From contig CAWATW010000004.1 of the NCBI GenBank assembly GCA_963785075.1, positions 124,001 to 188,000 on the forward strand: DNA of 64,000 nt. The letters are read 5' to 3'. Below the pieces are notes generated by a model that saw only the letters and a list, made by a program, of their open reading frames with translations, searched no databases and was not told the DNA's origin. Below, piece by piece: positions 34,466 to 42,446 of this stretch (its first letter is position 1; each line of letters starts with the position of its first letter). Position numbers and translations under genes: made by a program. Origin of the DNA: JAOUGY01 sp963785075. GTDB lineage: Bacteria; Actinomycetota; Acidimicrobiia; Spongiisociales; ZC4RG35.

Positions 34466-34903
34466 TCACTTCTCGGCCAGCTTCCGATACACCCTGATCA
34501 TGGTCCGGACTTCATCGTCGTCCAGCTGCGGGAAGAGGTCGTACGAGCTCTCCATCTTCTCGAGGACCGCCGCCCGCACCTCATGACCTCTGTCTGTCAG
34601 CGCCAGCTGTTTCACCCGCCGATCGTCGGCGTGCGACCGACGTTCAGCCAGCCCCAGCGCTTCGAGACGATCGGCCAGACCGGTCACGTAGGACGCGTCG
34701 CACGAGAGACGGGAGGCCACGTCCCGCATGGGACACGGCTCGTCGAGCGCCTGCAGCGCAGCGAAGAGCGGTGGCGTCAGGTCGTGCTCGCCGACCACGT
34801 GGAGAAAGCGACGACGCATGCGCTCACCAAATGCCCGCATGAGGTGCGCCAACTCGGCGCGATCCCCGAGCGTCGAACCGGAGTCGTCTGTCGTATCAAC
34901 CAT
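34466..34903 (-). CDS. MarR family regulator
   Basis: This 145-residue MarR protein has a winged helix at about 38-105, with PLFAALQALDEPCPMRDVASRLSCDASYVTGLADRLEALGLAERRSHADDRRVKQLALTDRG. Helices for dimerisation lie at both ends. The gene is divergent from a DrrAB-type exporter. The palindrome at 34902-34916 overlaps its own start codon, so autorepression and control of the exporter are likely. TACTAT on the minus strand is a plausible -10. Confidence 0.88.
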   Translation of the reverse strand: MVDTTDDSGSTLGDRAELAHLMRAFGERMRRRFLHVVGEHDLTPPLFAALQALDEPCPMRDVASRLSCDASYVTGLADRLEALGLAERRSHADDRRVKQLALTDRGHEVRAAVLEKMESSYDLFPQLDDDEVRTMIRVYRKLAEK

Positions 34904-34916
34904 TTAGTGACCAAAT
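34902..34916. promoter_or_regulatory. MarR operator candidate overlapping its start codon
   Basis: ATTTAGTGACCAAAT is an imperfect palindrome (ATTT/AAAT with GT/AC inner pairs). It covers the start codon of the MarR gene and sits beside the leftward -10 and about 20 bp upstream of the exporter -35. A MarR dimer bound here would block its own gene and could affect drrA. The role is inferred from position. Confidence 0.45.
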
Positions 34917-34933
34917 AGTATCACAATAAGAAA

Positions 34934-34962
34934 TTGACAGACCCAAGTAACTGCGCGATGCT
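34934..34962 (+). promoter_or_regulatory. Promoter of the DrrAB exporter operon
   Basis: TTGACA (34934-34939), a 17-bp spacer and GATGCT (34957-34962) form a good sigma-70-type promoter. GGAG at 34983-34986 is the ribosome site for ATG 34993, so this mRNA has a normal leader of about 25 nt. Confidence 0.6.
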
Positions 34963-34992
34963 CGCAGACTCACTCGAATTCAGGAGACAGCC

Positions 34993-35997
34993 ATGTCCGA
35001 CCCCATTGTGTCGGTGGAGGGCGTCGACAAGACCTTCAATCACACGATCCGCGCCTTGATCGACGTCACTCTCGACTTCGAACCCGGAATCATCTACGGC
35101 CTTCTCGGCCCGAACGGTGCCGGCAAGACGACCCTCATCAGGGTCCTGACCACTCTGCTCAAGCCCGATGCCGGAAAGGCGACGGTCGCCGGCATCGACG
35201 TGCTCCACGACCCTGTGACCGCCCGTACGAGACTCGGACTCGCGGGCCAATTCGCCGCCGTCGACGACTACCTGACCGGGCGCGAGAACGTCGAGATGGT
35301 AGGCCGGCTGTACAACCTCAGCCCTTCGGACGCCCGGCGCAGGGCCGGCGAGGTCCTCGAGCGTATACATCTCACCGACGCTGCAGACCGAGCCGTCCGC
35401 ACGTACTCGGGCGGCATGCGCCGCCGACTCGACCTTGCGGCATCCATGGTGGGACGACCCCAGGTGCTGTTCCTGGACGAGCCGACCACCGGCATCGATC
35501 CTCGCAGCCGGATGGACGTGTGGGATCTGATCGAGGATCTCATCGACGACGGCACCACGATCCTGCTCACCACTCAATACCTCGAGGAGGCCGACCAGCT
35601 CGCAGCCAGGATCGGGGTCATCGACCACGGCCGCCTGATCACCGAGGGCACCCCGGAGGAGTTGAAGGACAAGATGGGCACGTCGGTGGTCGAGCTGACG
35701 GTGGCGGACGATCTCCGAACGCCCACCATCGAGGCGCTTCGTCGAATCCACGGCGACGACCCGAACTACGACGCAGGTTCCAAGAAGATCTCGATCCCGG
35801 CGCCGGAAGGCCCCGGAACGCTGACCCAAGCGGTCCGCAATCTCGACCAAGAGGGCATTCGCCCCGACGACATCACGCTCCGCCGCCCCACGCTCGACGA
35901 CGTGTTCCTCGCTCTCACAGGAGAGACGCCCGAGGACCTGTTGTCGCAGGAGCCGGCCAACAAACGGAGCCGCCGCCAGAACAGGAGATCGGCATGA
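34993..35997 (+). CDS. DrrA-type ABC transporter ATPase
   Basis: This 334-residue daunorubicin-resistance (DrrA/CcmA-like) ATPase has Walker A GPNGAGKTT (about 37-45), Q-loop LGLAGQFAAVDDYLTGRENV, signature YSGGMRRRLDLAASM, Walker B QVLFLDEPTTGID and switch His in LLTTQYLEEAD. The C-terminal DrrA-specific domain includes TLDDVFLALTG. It powers export of a lipophilic drug or lipid together with the overlapping permease gene (ATGA). The divergent MarR gene probably regulates it. Confidence 0.93.
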   Translation: MSDPIVSVEGVDKTFNHTIRALIDVTLDFEPGIIYGLLGPNGAGKTTLIRVLTTLLKPDAGKATVAGIDVLHDPVTARTRLGLAGQFAAVDDYLTGRENVEMVGRLYNLSPSDARRRAGEVLERIHLTDAADRAVRTYSGGMRRRLDLAASMVGRPQVLFLDEPTTGIDPRSRMDVWDLIEDLIDDGTTILLTTQYLEEADQLAARIGVIDHGRLITEGTPEELKDKMGTSVVELTVADDLRTPTIEALRRIHGDDPNYDAGSKKISIPAPEGPGTLTQAVRNLDQEGIRPDDITLRRPTLDDVFLALTGETPEDLLSQEPANKRSRRQNRRSA

Positions 35998-36827
35998 CCG
36001 CCGCTGCAACACCCCATGTCCGGATGTCGTTGGGCCACACGATCAAGGACACGTGGGTGATCACAAAACGGAACCTGCTCCGCAACATCAGGCTTCCGCA
36101 ACTTCTGTTGTTCGCAACCATCCAGCCGGTGATGTTCCTGCTGTTGTTCAACTATGTGTTCGGCGGAGCCCTGGGCGGGACTCTCCCACCGGCCGCCGGC
36201 GGCAAGTACATCAACTGGATCGTTCCGGGGCTCTTGGTCCAGGTGGCCGCGTTCGGGGCGGGCCAGACCGCCCTCGGCCTCACCGAAGACCTCTCGAAAG
36301 GTGTGATCGACCGGTTCCGATCCCTCCCGATGGCGAGATCTGCCGTGCTCGCCGGACGTACCGTCGCCGACGCGATCCGCAACATGTTCGTGATCGGATT
36401 GATGCTGCTCGTCGGAGGTCTCATCGGATTCCGCTGGCAGACCAGCATTTTCGGCATGCTCGGAGGCCTGGCTGTTGCGGCCCTCTTCGCGTACTCGCTG
36501 TCGTGGGTCATGGCGTCCATCGGACTGGCGGTCAAGAACCCCGAGGCCGCTCAGTCCGCGGTGTTTCTTCCCGTGTTCCCGCTGGTGTTCGCATCCTCTG
36601 TGTTCGTTCCGACGGTGACGATGCCGGACTGGCTGCGGACGTTCGCCGACAACCAGCCAATCACGGTCACGGCCAACGCACTGCGTGGCTTGATCCTCGG
36701 GCAGGATGCGCTTCAGGCGGGTCAGACGGTCGCCGGTCAGGTGATCGCAGCCCTGGCCTGGGCACTCGGTGTACTCGTGATCTTCGCTCCCCTGGCGGTC
36801 CGTCAGTACCGCAAGATGACAACTTGA
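35994..36827 (+). CDS. DrrB-type ABC-2 permease
   Basis: This 277-residue ABC-2 membrane protein has six predicted helices (about 38-58, 75-97, 125-148, 155-178, 188-205 and 250-270). The family motifs are QPVMFLLLFNYVFGGAL, the conserved DRFRSLPMARSAVLAGR loop and MPDWLRTFADNQPITVTANALRGL. It is the partner of the DrrA-like ATPase, whose stop it overlaps by 4 bp. Drug efflux or lipid export is the family role; the cargo is unknown. Confidence 0.92.
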   Translation: MTAAATPHVRMSLGHTIKDTWVITKRNLLRNIRLPQLLLFATIQPVMFLLLFNYVFGGALGGTLPPAAGGKYINWIVPGLLVQVAAFGAGQTALGLTEDLSKGVIDRFRSLPMARSAVLAGRTVADAIRNMFVIGLMLLVGGLIGFRWQTSIFGMLGGLAVAALFAYSLSWVMASIGLAVKNPEAAQSAVFLPVFPLVFASSVFVPTVTMPDWLRTFADNQPITVTANALRGLILGQDALQAGQTVAGQVIAALAWALGVLVIFAPLAVRQYRKMTT

Positions 36828-36830
36828 CCA

Positions 36831-37973
36831 TCAGCGTCGGGTCTCACCCCACGGAAGGCCGCGGTCGGCGTCGACCTCGCGGGGCAACCCCAGGATCATC
36901 TCACCGATGATGTTGCGGAGCACCTGCGAGGTCCCGCCACCGATGGTCAGCGCCCTCGAGTAGAGGAAGCCCCAGTCCCACTCGTCCGAACCGACTGTGC
37001 GGGGGCGATCTGCCATGGCCTCTGCGCCGCGGAGATCCTTGGCGAGGTCCATGACATCTTGGCCATGCCGGTCTGCCATGAACTTCTTCACCGCCGCTTC
37101 CGGGCCCGGTCCTCGACCGGCCATGAGCTGGGACAGGACGCGGTACCCGAGCATGCGCATGACTTCCGACTCGATGTGCAACCTGGTGGCGCGATCCCGT
37201 ACCAAAGGGTCGTCCGAGCCTTGGACGAGATCGATGAGATCCGCAGTCTGAGGCCCCTGACCCCACAACACACCTCCTGCAGACAACGACACTCGCTCGT
37301 TTCCGAGCGTCAGCTTTGCAAGCGTCCATCCGGCGTTCTCGGGTCCTATGAGATTCTCGGCCGGAATCCGGGCGTCGGTGAAGAACACCTCGCAGAATCC
37401 CCGATCACCGGTCATCTGTTTGATCGTCCTCACCTCGATACCCGCCACGTCCATCGGGCATATGAAGTACGAGATTCCGTGGTGTTTTGGAAGGGATGTG
37501 TCGGTGCGGGCCAGAAGGATCCCGAAGTCGGATCGCTCGGCATACGTGTTCCACACCTTCTGACCGTTGACGACGTACTCGTCACCGTCGCGAGTGGCTG
37601 TGGTGGACATGGAGGCGAGGTCGGAACCAGAGCCAGGTTCGGAGAAGAGCTGACACCAGAATTCCCTTCCGTCGAGCAGCGGCCACAGGTACCTGGACCT
37701 CTGGCTGTCCGATCCGGCTGCGAGGATCGTCGGGCCTGCCCATCCGATGCCGATTGGGTTGTGGCCATGGGCATCGACACCGACGCGATCGAGCTCCTGG
37801 GAGATGACGAGTTGATGCTCTGGATCAGCCTCCAGGCCCCACGGCGCCGGCCAGCCCGGAGCAACGTATCCGGCCTTCGCCAATTCGACCGGAGTCGGGT
37901 GCGGGTGATGGTCGAGCCAGCCACGGACCTGGAGCCTGCGCGGATCGTCCTCAGGAGGTAACGCGAAGTCCAT
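36831..37973 (-). CDS. Acyl-CoA dehydrogenase
   Basis: This 380-residue acyl-CoA dehydrogenase family protein has WCQLFSEPGSGSDLASMSTTATRDGDEYVVNGQKVWNTYAERSDFGILLARTD as the FAD/substrate core. FCEVFFTDARIPAENLIG and ITIGGGTSQVLRNIIGEMILGLPR close the chain. It resembles the actinobacterial FadE17/FadE18-type enzymes used with steroid or branched substrates. Start 37973 lies 6 nt after TATCGT, giving a leaderless start; an extended ATG at 37997 was rejected. It is convergent with the ABC permease. Confidence 0.9.
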   Translation of the reverse strand: MDFALPPEDDPRRLQVRGWLDHHPHPTPVELAKAGYVAPGWPAPWGLEADPEHQLVISQELDRVGVDAHGHNPIGIGWAGPTILAAGSDSQRSRYLWPLLDGREFWCQLFSEPGSGSDLASMSTTATRDGDEYVVNGQKVWNTYAERSDFGILLARTDTSLPKHHGISYFICPMDVAGIEVRTIKQMTGDRGFCEVFFTDARIPAENLIGPENAGWTLAKLTLGNERVSLSAGGVLWGQGPQTADLIDLVQGSDDPLVRDRATRLHIESEVMRMLGYRVLSQLMAGRGPGPEAAVKKFMADRHGQDVMDLAKDLRGAEAMADRPRTVGSDEWDWGFLYSRALTIGGGTSQVLRNIIGEMILGLPREVDADRGLPWGETRR

Positions 37974-38320
37974 TGCGCCACGATAGAAGGCCTTCACGAC
38001 GGCAGCCGCCGTGAAGCATCTTCACTCGCCGGACTGCCCAACCAGCCGGCTCCCCCATTGTCTGTCACCGTCCGAAACGAATCAGTTGATCCGGTTTCGC
38101 ACCTCGGTCGTGATCACCCCGAACGAGGCAGCGGCAAACGCCACAACCGGCGCAACCAGCGACCAGTCGACAGCGGCGAGCAGTTGCTTCATTCCGCGAG
38201 CATGGCGGATTCACGTACGCAATGCAATAGGGGATGTCCCCGAGATGGCATTGGCCCTTGCCCGCCGCGATCACCCGAAACGGCAAAACGGGTACGGTGG
38301 AGCAATCCACGGAGGTCCGC
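37974..38320. other. 347-bp intergenic region
   Basis: It contains one candidate 36-residue membrane protein on the minus strand (38082-38192) and TACGGT (38290-38295), a possible -10 for the dienelactone hydrolase gene. No RNA gene or repeat was seen. Confidence 0.5.
38082..38192 (-). CDS. Candidate 36-residue single-helix membrane protein
   Basis: Frame from ATG 38192 reads MKQLLAAVDWSLVAPVVAFA and continues through a hydrophobic stretch to EVRNRIN. It has one predicted transmembrane helix (about 12-29) and a charged C-terminus. The ribosome site is weak (GCGGA). It may be a genuine small membrane protein or chance; conservation would decide. Confidence 0.3.
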   Translation of the reverse strand: MKQLLAAVDWSLVAPVVAFAAASFGVITTEVRNRIN

Positions 38321-39061
38321 ATGTGTTTCGACCATGACGCCGAGCCGCCCATCGATCCGTCGGGCGGGCCCATCACCGCCAACCGTCTCCAGCTCCAGGC
38401 GTCGGACGGGAATCGGTTCGATGCCTACGATGCCGTGCCCGATGATCCCGGCAAAACCGCCGTGATCGTCCTCCCCGACGTGCGCGGGCTGTTCGGCTTC
38501 TACGAACAGCTGGCGGTGCGGCTCGCCCAGCGCGGACACCGGTCCCTGGCGATCGACTACTTCGGCAGGACCGCAGGGACCGGCACGCGAACCGAGGACT
38601 TCGAATTCATGCCTCACGTCGAACAGACGACCTACGGGGGGTTGGTGGCCGACGTGACCGCTGCCGTCGCCCACCTCGGCGACTCCCATGAGCGCATCTA
38701 CGCGATCGGCTTCTGCTTCGGCGGCTCCAACGCCTGGCACCTGGCGACCGAAGACCTCGGACTCGCCGGCGTGATCGGCTTCTACGGGCATCCGGACCGG
38801 GACAAGCCAACAGGCTCCGGCACCGTGATCGAAAAGGTCGAGCGCATCACATGCCCGGTGCTGGCACTGATGGCCGGCGACGACCACATGATCACGGCCG
38901 ACATGGTGGCCCGGTTCGAGACGTCGCTCGCCGCCGCCGGCGTTCCGCACGAGGTGGTCACCTACCCGGGTGCGCCACACTCGTTCTTCGACCGCAAATT
39001 CGACGAATACGCCGCCGAGTCTGCCGATGCCTGGGAACGGGTCCTCGCCTTCGTTCGCTGA
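38321..39061 (+). CDS. Dienelactone hydrolase family protein
   Basis: This 246-residue alpha/beta hydrolase has a dienelactone-hydrolase triad: nucleophilic Cys in IYAIGFCFGGSNAW (about 127), Asp in LMAGDDHM and His in PGAPHSFFDRKFDEYA. DLH acts in ortho-cleavage of chlorocatechols, but many family members hydrolyse other esters or lactones. The Cys nucleophile favours the true DLH subgroup. GGAGG lies 7 nt before ATG 38321, and upstream in-frame starts lack a ribosome site. It is isolated from the aromatic island by several genes. Confidence 0.85.
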   Translation: MCFDHDAEPPIDPSGGPITANRLQLQASDGNRFDAYDAVPDDPGKTAVIVLPDVRGLFGFYEQLAVRLAQRGHRSLAIDYFGRTAGTGTRTEDFEFMPHVEQTTYGGLVADVTAAVAHLGDSHERIYAIGFCFGGSNAWHLATEDLGLAGVIGFYGHPDRDKPTGSGTVIEKVERITCPVLALMAGDDHMITADMVARFETSLAAAGVPHEVVTYPGAPHSFFDRKFDEYAAESADAWERVLAFVR

Positions 39062-39223
39062 CCCGGGTTGTCCACCGGCCGGGGTGAGCGGTGATGCGAC
39101 ACGCTCCATCACCCCCAACGGTGTTCGGACAGACGGGACGGGTCCCGTGTCTGCGGAGCAGTCGTCACCGATCGCCGACGTGGTGTGTGGCAGCCTCGCT
39201 CCGAGGTTCGAAGGTCGAACGCG

Positions 39224-39520
39224 TCATGGATGCTGCAAGACCTGCTCGAAGTGCTCGACGAAGGCTCCGTCCCGATATGGGGCGATACGCGTGCGCCAGG
39301 TGTCGAACAGCTCGCTCTGGCGGAAGTCGACCATGTGGGCGTCGACGGATTCCCACTGCACGAGGAGGACGTAGCGACCGGGACTCTCGATCGACCGCTG
39401 CACCGAATGCGCGATGTAGCCGGGTGTGGCCGAGATCACAGGCACCAGTTCGGCCATCGCCGCCTCGAAGTCATCCATGTTCTCCGCGCCCGGCCGCAGG
39501 TCCGCTATCTCCAGGATCAT
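39224..39520 (-). CDS. Antibiotic biosynthesis monooxygenase (ABM) domain protein
   Basis: This 98-residue dimeric alpha+beta barrel (ABM) protein starts MILEIADLRPGAENMDDFEAAM. ATPGYIAHSVQRSIESPGRYVLLVQWESVDAHMVDFRQSE forms the core strands. Members are small monooxygenases or stress-related proteins, and one cannot assign a substrate. The start is supported by GGGAGGA 4 nt upstream. It is followed leftward by no gene and convergent with DLH. Confidence 0.75.
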   Translation of the reverse strand: MILEIADLRPGAENMDDFEAAMAELVPVISATPGYIAHSVQRSIESPGRYVLLVQWESVDAHMVDFRQSELFDTWRTRIAPYRDGAFVEHFEQVLQHP

Positions 39521-39649
39521 CAGTTCCTCCCGATGCAACTCAGCGCACCCCAGGCATCGAGGCGACGCACGTCGCCCTGCATCATGGTCGCTCCCCGGCC
39601 GGGGCGCGACCAACCACCCCTCTCCAATTCGACGCTGCTGCCGATCGTC

Positions 39650-39940
39650 TCAGTGCAGGCTCGGATCTCGCTCTTGTTCTTCGGCGAGATACTCCGCATA
39701 CTTCCGCTCCGTGAACCGGCGTCCGCCGTACATGAATGAAGCGGCGTGGAGCGCGAGCCCGACACCCCACGGAATCGTCGTCCAGTACGCATAGTCGAGG
39801 CCACCACCGGCCGCGAAGTCCTGGATCCACAGGAAGGCATTCACGATCACGAACACCCCGATGTGCCACAGCAGGTCGGTGAGGTCCTTGACCCTCGTGC
39901 GCGCCCTCGCCTCGGGTCTCGTCGTCGTGGAGCTGGTCAT
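39650..39940 (-). CDS. 2TM domain-containing protein
   Basis: This 96-residue protein has two hydrophobic segments (about 23-42, LLWHIGVFVIVNAFLWIQDF, and 52-68) and a basic C-terminal tail FTERKYAEYLAEEQERD, the layout of the 2TM family that also occurs fused to histidine kinases and LytTR regulators. Its function alone is unknown. An excellent AAAGGAGG precedes the ATG by 4 nt, which places the start at 39940 instead of a longer frame from 40249. Confidence 0.7.
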   Translation of the reverse strand: MTSSTTTRPEARARTRVKDLTDLLWHIGVFVIVNAFLWIQDFAAGGGLDYAYWTTIPWGVGLALHAASFMYGGRRFTERKYAEYLAEEQERDPSLH

Positions 39941-40260
39941 GTGACCTCCTTTCCTCCGCTTCCACCATCGGTCGCACGCGACTCGAGGAACAAGGGCAGA
40001 TTGGCCCACGCCAAACACCTCCCGAACCAGGCTGCTTCGACGCATCCTCGGGGCCAGGCCGTCGTCCACCGGCCGAGGGTGTTCGGCGATGTCCCGAGAA
40101 CATGGGCTGGGAGACCTCTCCTTCGTCGACTCGCTCGACGAGAGGTCGTCGACGGGGCCGCAGACGCGGGGCGTCGGACCATCGCCGTCATCCGGCGACT
40201 GTTTCGTCGAGCGGAACCCGATTCGGCGTTGCCGCTCTGCCGATGGCATAGTGATCGGCG

Positions 40261-40854
40261 ATGCGACGGCTGCTGTTGGACTTTGGTGGCGTGGTGATCC
40301 GCACCCCGTTCGAGATGTTGCACCGAGTGGGCCATCCGGAGTGGACAGGCCCCTTCGACCCGTCGGCCGACCGGCTCTGGCTGGACATGCAGGCCGGCGA
40401 CCTCACCGAACGTGAATACTGGCATCGGCGCGCCGATGAGGTGCTTCCCAACGCCAGCGATCCGGTGTCCGCCATGATGAACGTGCTTTTTGCCCCTCCC
40501 GCCGACGACGTCGTCCGCCAGGAGGTCTTGGTCCTGCTCGGAGAAGTCGACCGTCCCGCCGTCCTCACCAATGACCTCGCCCGTTTCCATCCCACGGAGT
40601 GGCTCGAGGAGATGGGGCTCGCAAAGACCTTCGACCCGCTCATCGACCTTTCGTTCTCCGGTCGCCTGAAACCCCATCCGTCTGCGTACGCCCACGCCAT
40701 GGAGCGGCTCGGTGTCCCTGCCGACCAGGTCGTCTTCGCCGACGATCAGCCCCAAAACGTGGAAGGGGCCAGCACGTTCGGGATGCGGGCCGTGTGGTTC
40801 GACGTCACCGACCCCGAGGGATCGGTCTCACGCATCCGGGCCGAGCTCGCATGA
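40261..40854 (+). CDS. HAD family hydrolase (subfamily IA-like)
   Basis: This 197-residue HAD phosphatase has LLLDFGGVVIRTP for motif I (the second catalytic Asp is replaced by Gly, as in many epoxide-hydrolase-like or dehalogenase-like members), PAVLTND for motif II, SGRLKPHPSAYAHAM with the Lys, and VFADDQPQNVEGA for motif IV. The substrate is unknown. CATAGTGA just upstream contains a possible -10 with a leaderless start. It overlaps the next HAD gene by 4 bp. Confidence 0.8.
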   Translation: MRRLLLDFGGVVIRTPFEMLHRVGHPEWTGPFDPSADRLWLDMQAGDLTEREYWHRRADEVLPNASDPVSAMMNVLFAPPADDVVRQEVLVLLGEVDRPAVLTNDLARFHPTEWLEEMGLAKTFDPLIDLSFSGRLKPHPSAYAHAMERLGVPADQVVFADDQPQNVEGASTFGMRAVWFDVTDPEGSVSRIRAELA

Positions 40855-41468
40855 GCGCCATCCTCTTCGATCTCGACCGGACGCTCGTGGATGTTCAGTC
40901 CTACACGGACTATCCGGCGGCCCTCGCCGACGTCGAAGCCATGATCGGCGCATGGGAGGATCCTCCGACACCACCCACCGGATGGGACGGCTCCACCCGG
41001 CGCTGTATGGGAATCCTCGTCGCCCTCAGCGGTGACGAGCGCTGGCAGGCCGTGTCGGACGTGATAGAACATCACGAGCTCGATGCCGTGGGCCGATCGC
41101 AGGCCATGCCAGGTCTCACCGAAGCGCTCGCAACGACCGAGCGGCTCCCCTGCGCCGTCGTGACGCTGCTCCCGCCTCGCGCGGCACGTGCGGCGCTCGA
41201 CCGTCACGGGATCGCGATCGAGCACGTGGTTGGACGACGCCCCGACCTACGCCCGAAGCCCGCCCCCGATCAGCTCCTGGAAGGCTGCCGCCTGCTGGGC
41301 GTACATCGCGCCGACGCCATCATGATCGGTGACTCGACCTGGGACCAGAGAGCGGCAGAAGCGGCCGGATGCGGTTTCACGGGCGTCACCAACGGCCGTG
41401 CGTCGGAGTTCCCGGCCGACGTGGAGACGATCAGCGACCTGCGCGAGCTGGCGCGCAGGCTCGAATAG
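40851..41468 (+). CDS. HAD family hydrolase
   Basis: This 205-residue HAD phosphatase has the complete motif I DLDRTLVDVQ (about 6-15), motif II VVTLL, the Lys in RPDLRPKPAPDQL and motif IV DAIMIGDSTWDQRAA. It is related to phosphoglycolate phosphatase-like enzymes. It is the second of two overlapping HAD genes (ATGA), which suggests linked function. It is convergent with the last gene of the aromatic operon; the 185 bp between them contain no recognisable gene. Confidence 0.83.
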   Translation: MSAILFDLDRTLVDVQSYTDYPAALADVEAMIGAWEDPPTPPTGWDGSTRRCMGILVALSGDERWQAVSDVIEHHELDAVGRSQAMPGLTEALATTERLPCAVVTLLPPRAARAALDRHGIAIEHVVGRRPDLRPKPAPDQLLEGCRLLGVHRADAIMIGDSTWDQRAAEAAGCGFTGVTNGRASEFPADVETISDLRELARRLE

Positions 41469-41653
41469 GTGCCGGCCGATCGAGTTCGAACAACTCGTCC
41501 TGCCGGCGATGACCCGTCGAGCGGCGACCAGTTTCCCTGCATCACGAGAGTCCGATGGTGGCCGAGCTGACCGACTCCGTCTTGGGTCTGTCTACGCCTT
41601 GTATGTTGTATGCACCCGGGAGGAAGCTCTCTCCAGAGATCTGCACACGCTCG

Positions 41654-42400
41654 TCATGTGATTCCGCGTAGCCCCCCCGCATCGAGGTGCAGCACGCTCC
41701 CGTGCATGATGGCCGCTTCGGGAGCGAGGAGCATCTCGACCGACCACGCGACCTCGTCGATGGTCGGCAGCCTTCCGAGCGAGTTCTGCGCCTCGTACTC
41801 CGCCCACACCGCGTCGAAGGTCCGGCCTTGCTCGTCGGCGACCGCCTGAACGATGCGGCGAAGACGCGGCGTGTCGGCCGGACCAGGAACGATGGTGTGC
41901 ACCCTCACGCCTCTCGGGCCATACAGCATCGAGATCTGCTTCATCAGATTGATGAGCGCCGCGTTGATGGCCCCGGGCCCGGCTTCGTGGGCACGAGGTT
42001 CGAGACCAAGCGTTCCTGCGAAGGCAGCGAAGATCGACCCTGGGCCCAGATGATCGCGCACGGCGTGGAGCACGCGGGTCGTGCCACCGAGCTTCACGTT
42101 GGCCCCGACGGCCAGCATGTCAGGATCGAGCGTGTCTACAGATCCGCGAACGGGAAGCCCGACCGCCACCACAACGAGCGCGACAGGACCGTCCAGCACC
42201 TCAGAGATCGCCTCGATCGAGTCGTTGACCGTGATGTCGGCTGCAATAGGCCGGATCAGCTCCGATGTGGACGCCAGCTCGCCCAGGGAGCTCTCGGTCC
42301 TCGCCACGGCCACGACCCGCACGCCGCGTCGCACGAGACGGCCGCACAGCGCCGAACCCACCGAACCCGTGGCTCCGACCACCACGGCGACATCGCTCAT
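41654..42400 (-). CDS. Short-chain dehydrogenase/reductase
   Basis: This 248-residue SDR has VVVGATGSVGSALCGRLV (nucleotide binding, about 6-23) and the Rossmann core. The catalytic YxxxK is not in its classical form: the segment reads GPGAINAALINLMKQISMLYG. HTIVPGPADTPRL follows as the usual PG motif, with the C-terminal GSVLHLDAGG. With Tyr missing from the expected position it may be a non-canonical or inactive SDR. It is the last gene of the leftward aromatic operon, next to a MetE/EaCoMT-like gene. GGTGG precedes the ATG. Confidence 0.78.
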   Translation of the reverse strand: MSDVAVVVGATGSVGSALCGRLVRRGVRVVAVARTESSLGELASTSELIRPIAADITVNDSIEAISEVLDGPVALVVVAVGLPVRGSVDTLDPDMLAVGANVKLGGTTRVLHAVRDHLGPGSIFAAFAGTLGLEPRAHEAGPGAINAALINLMKQISMLYGPRGVRVHTIVPGPADTPRLRRIVQAVADEQGRTFDAVWAEYEAQNSLGRLPTIDEVAWSVEMLLAPEAAIMHGSVLHLDAGGLRGIT

Positions 42401-42446
42401 TGGTCCACCACTCCTGTGGCGGCACGGGTACCAGTCGGTACTGGAG

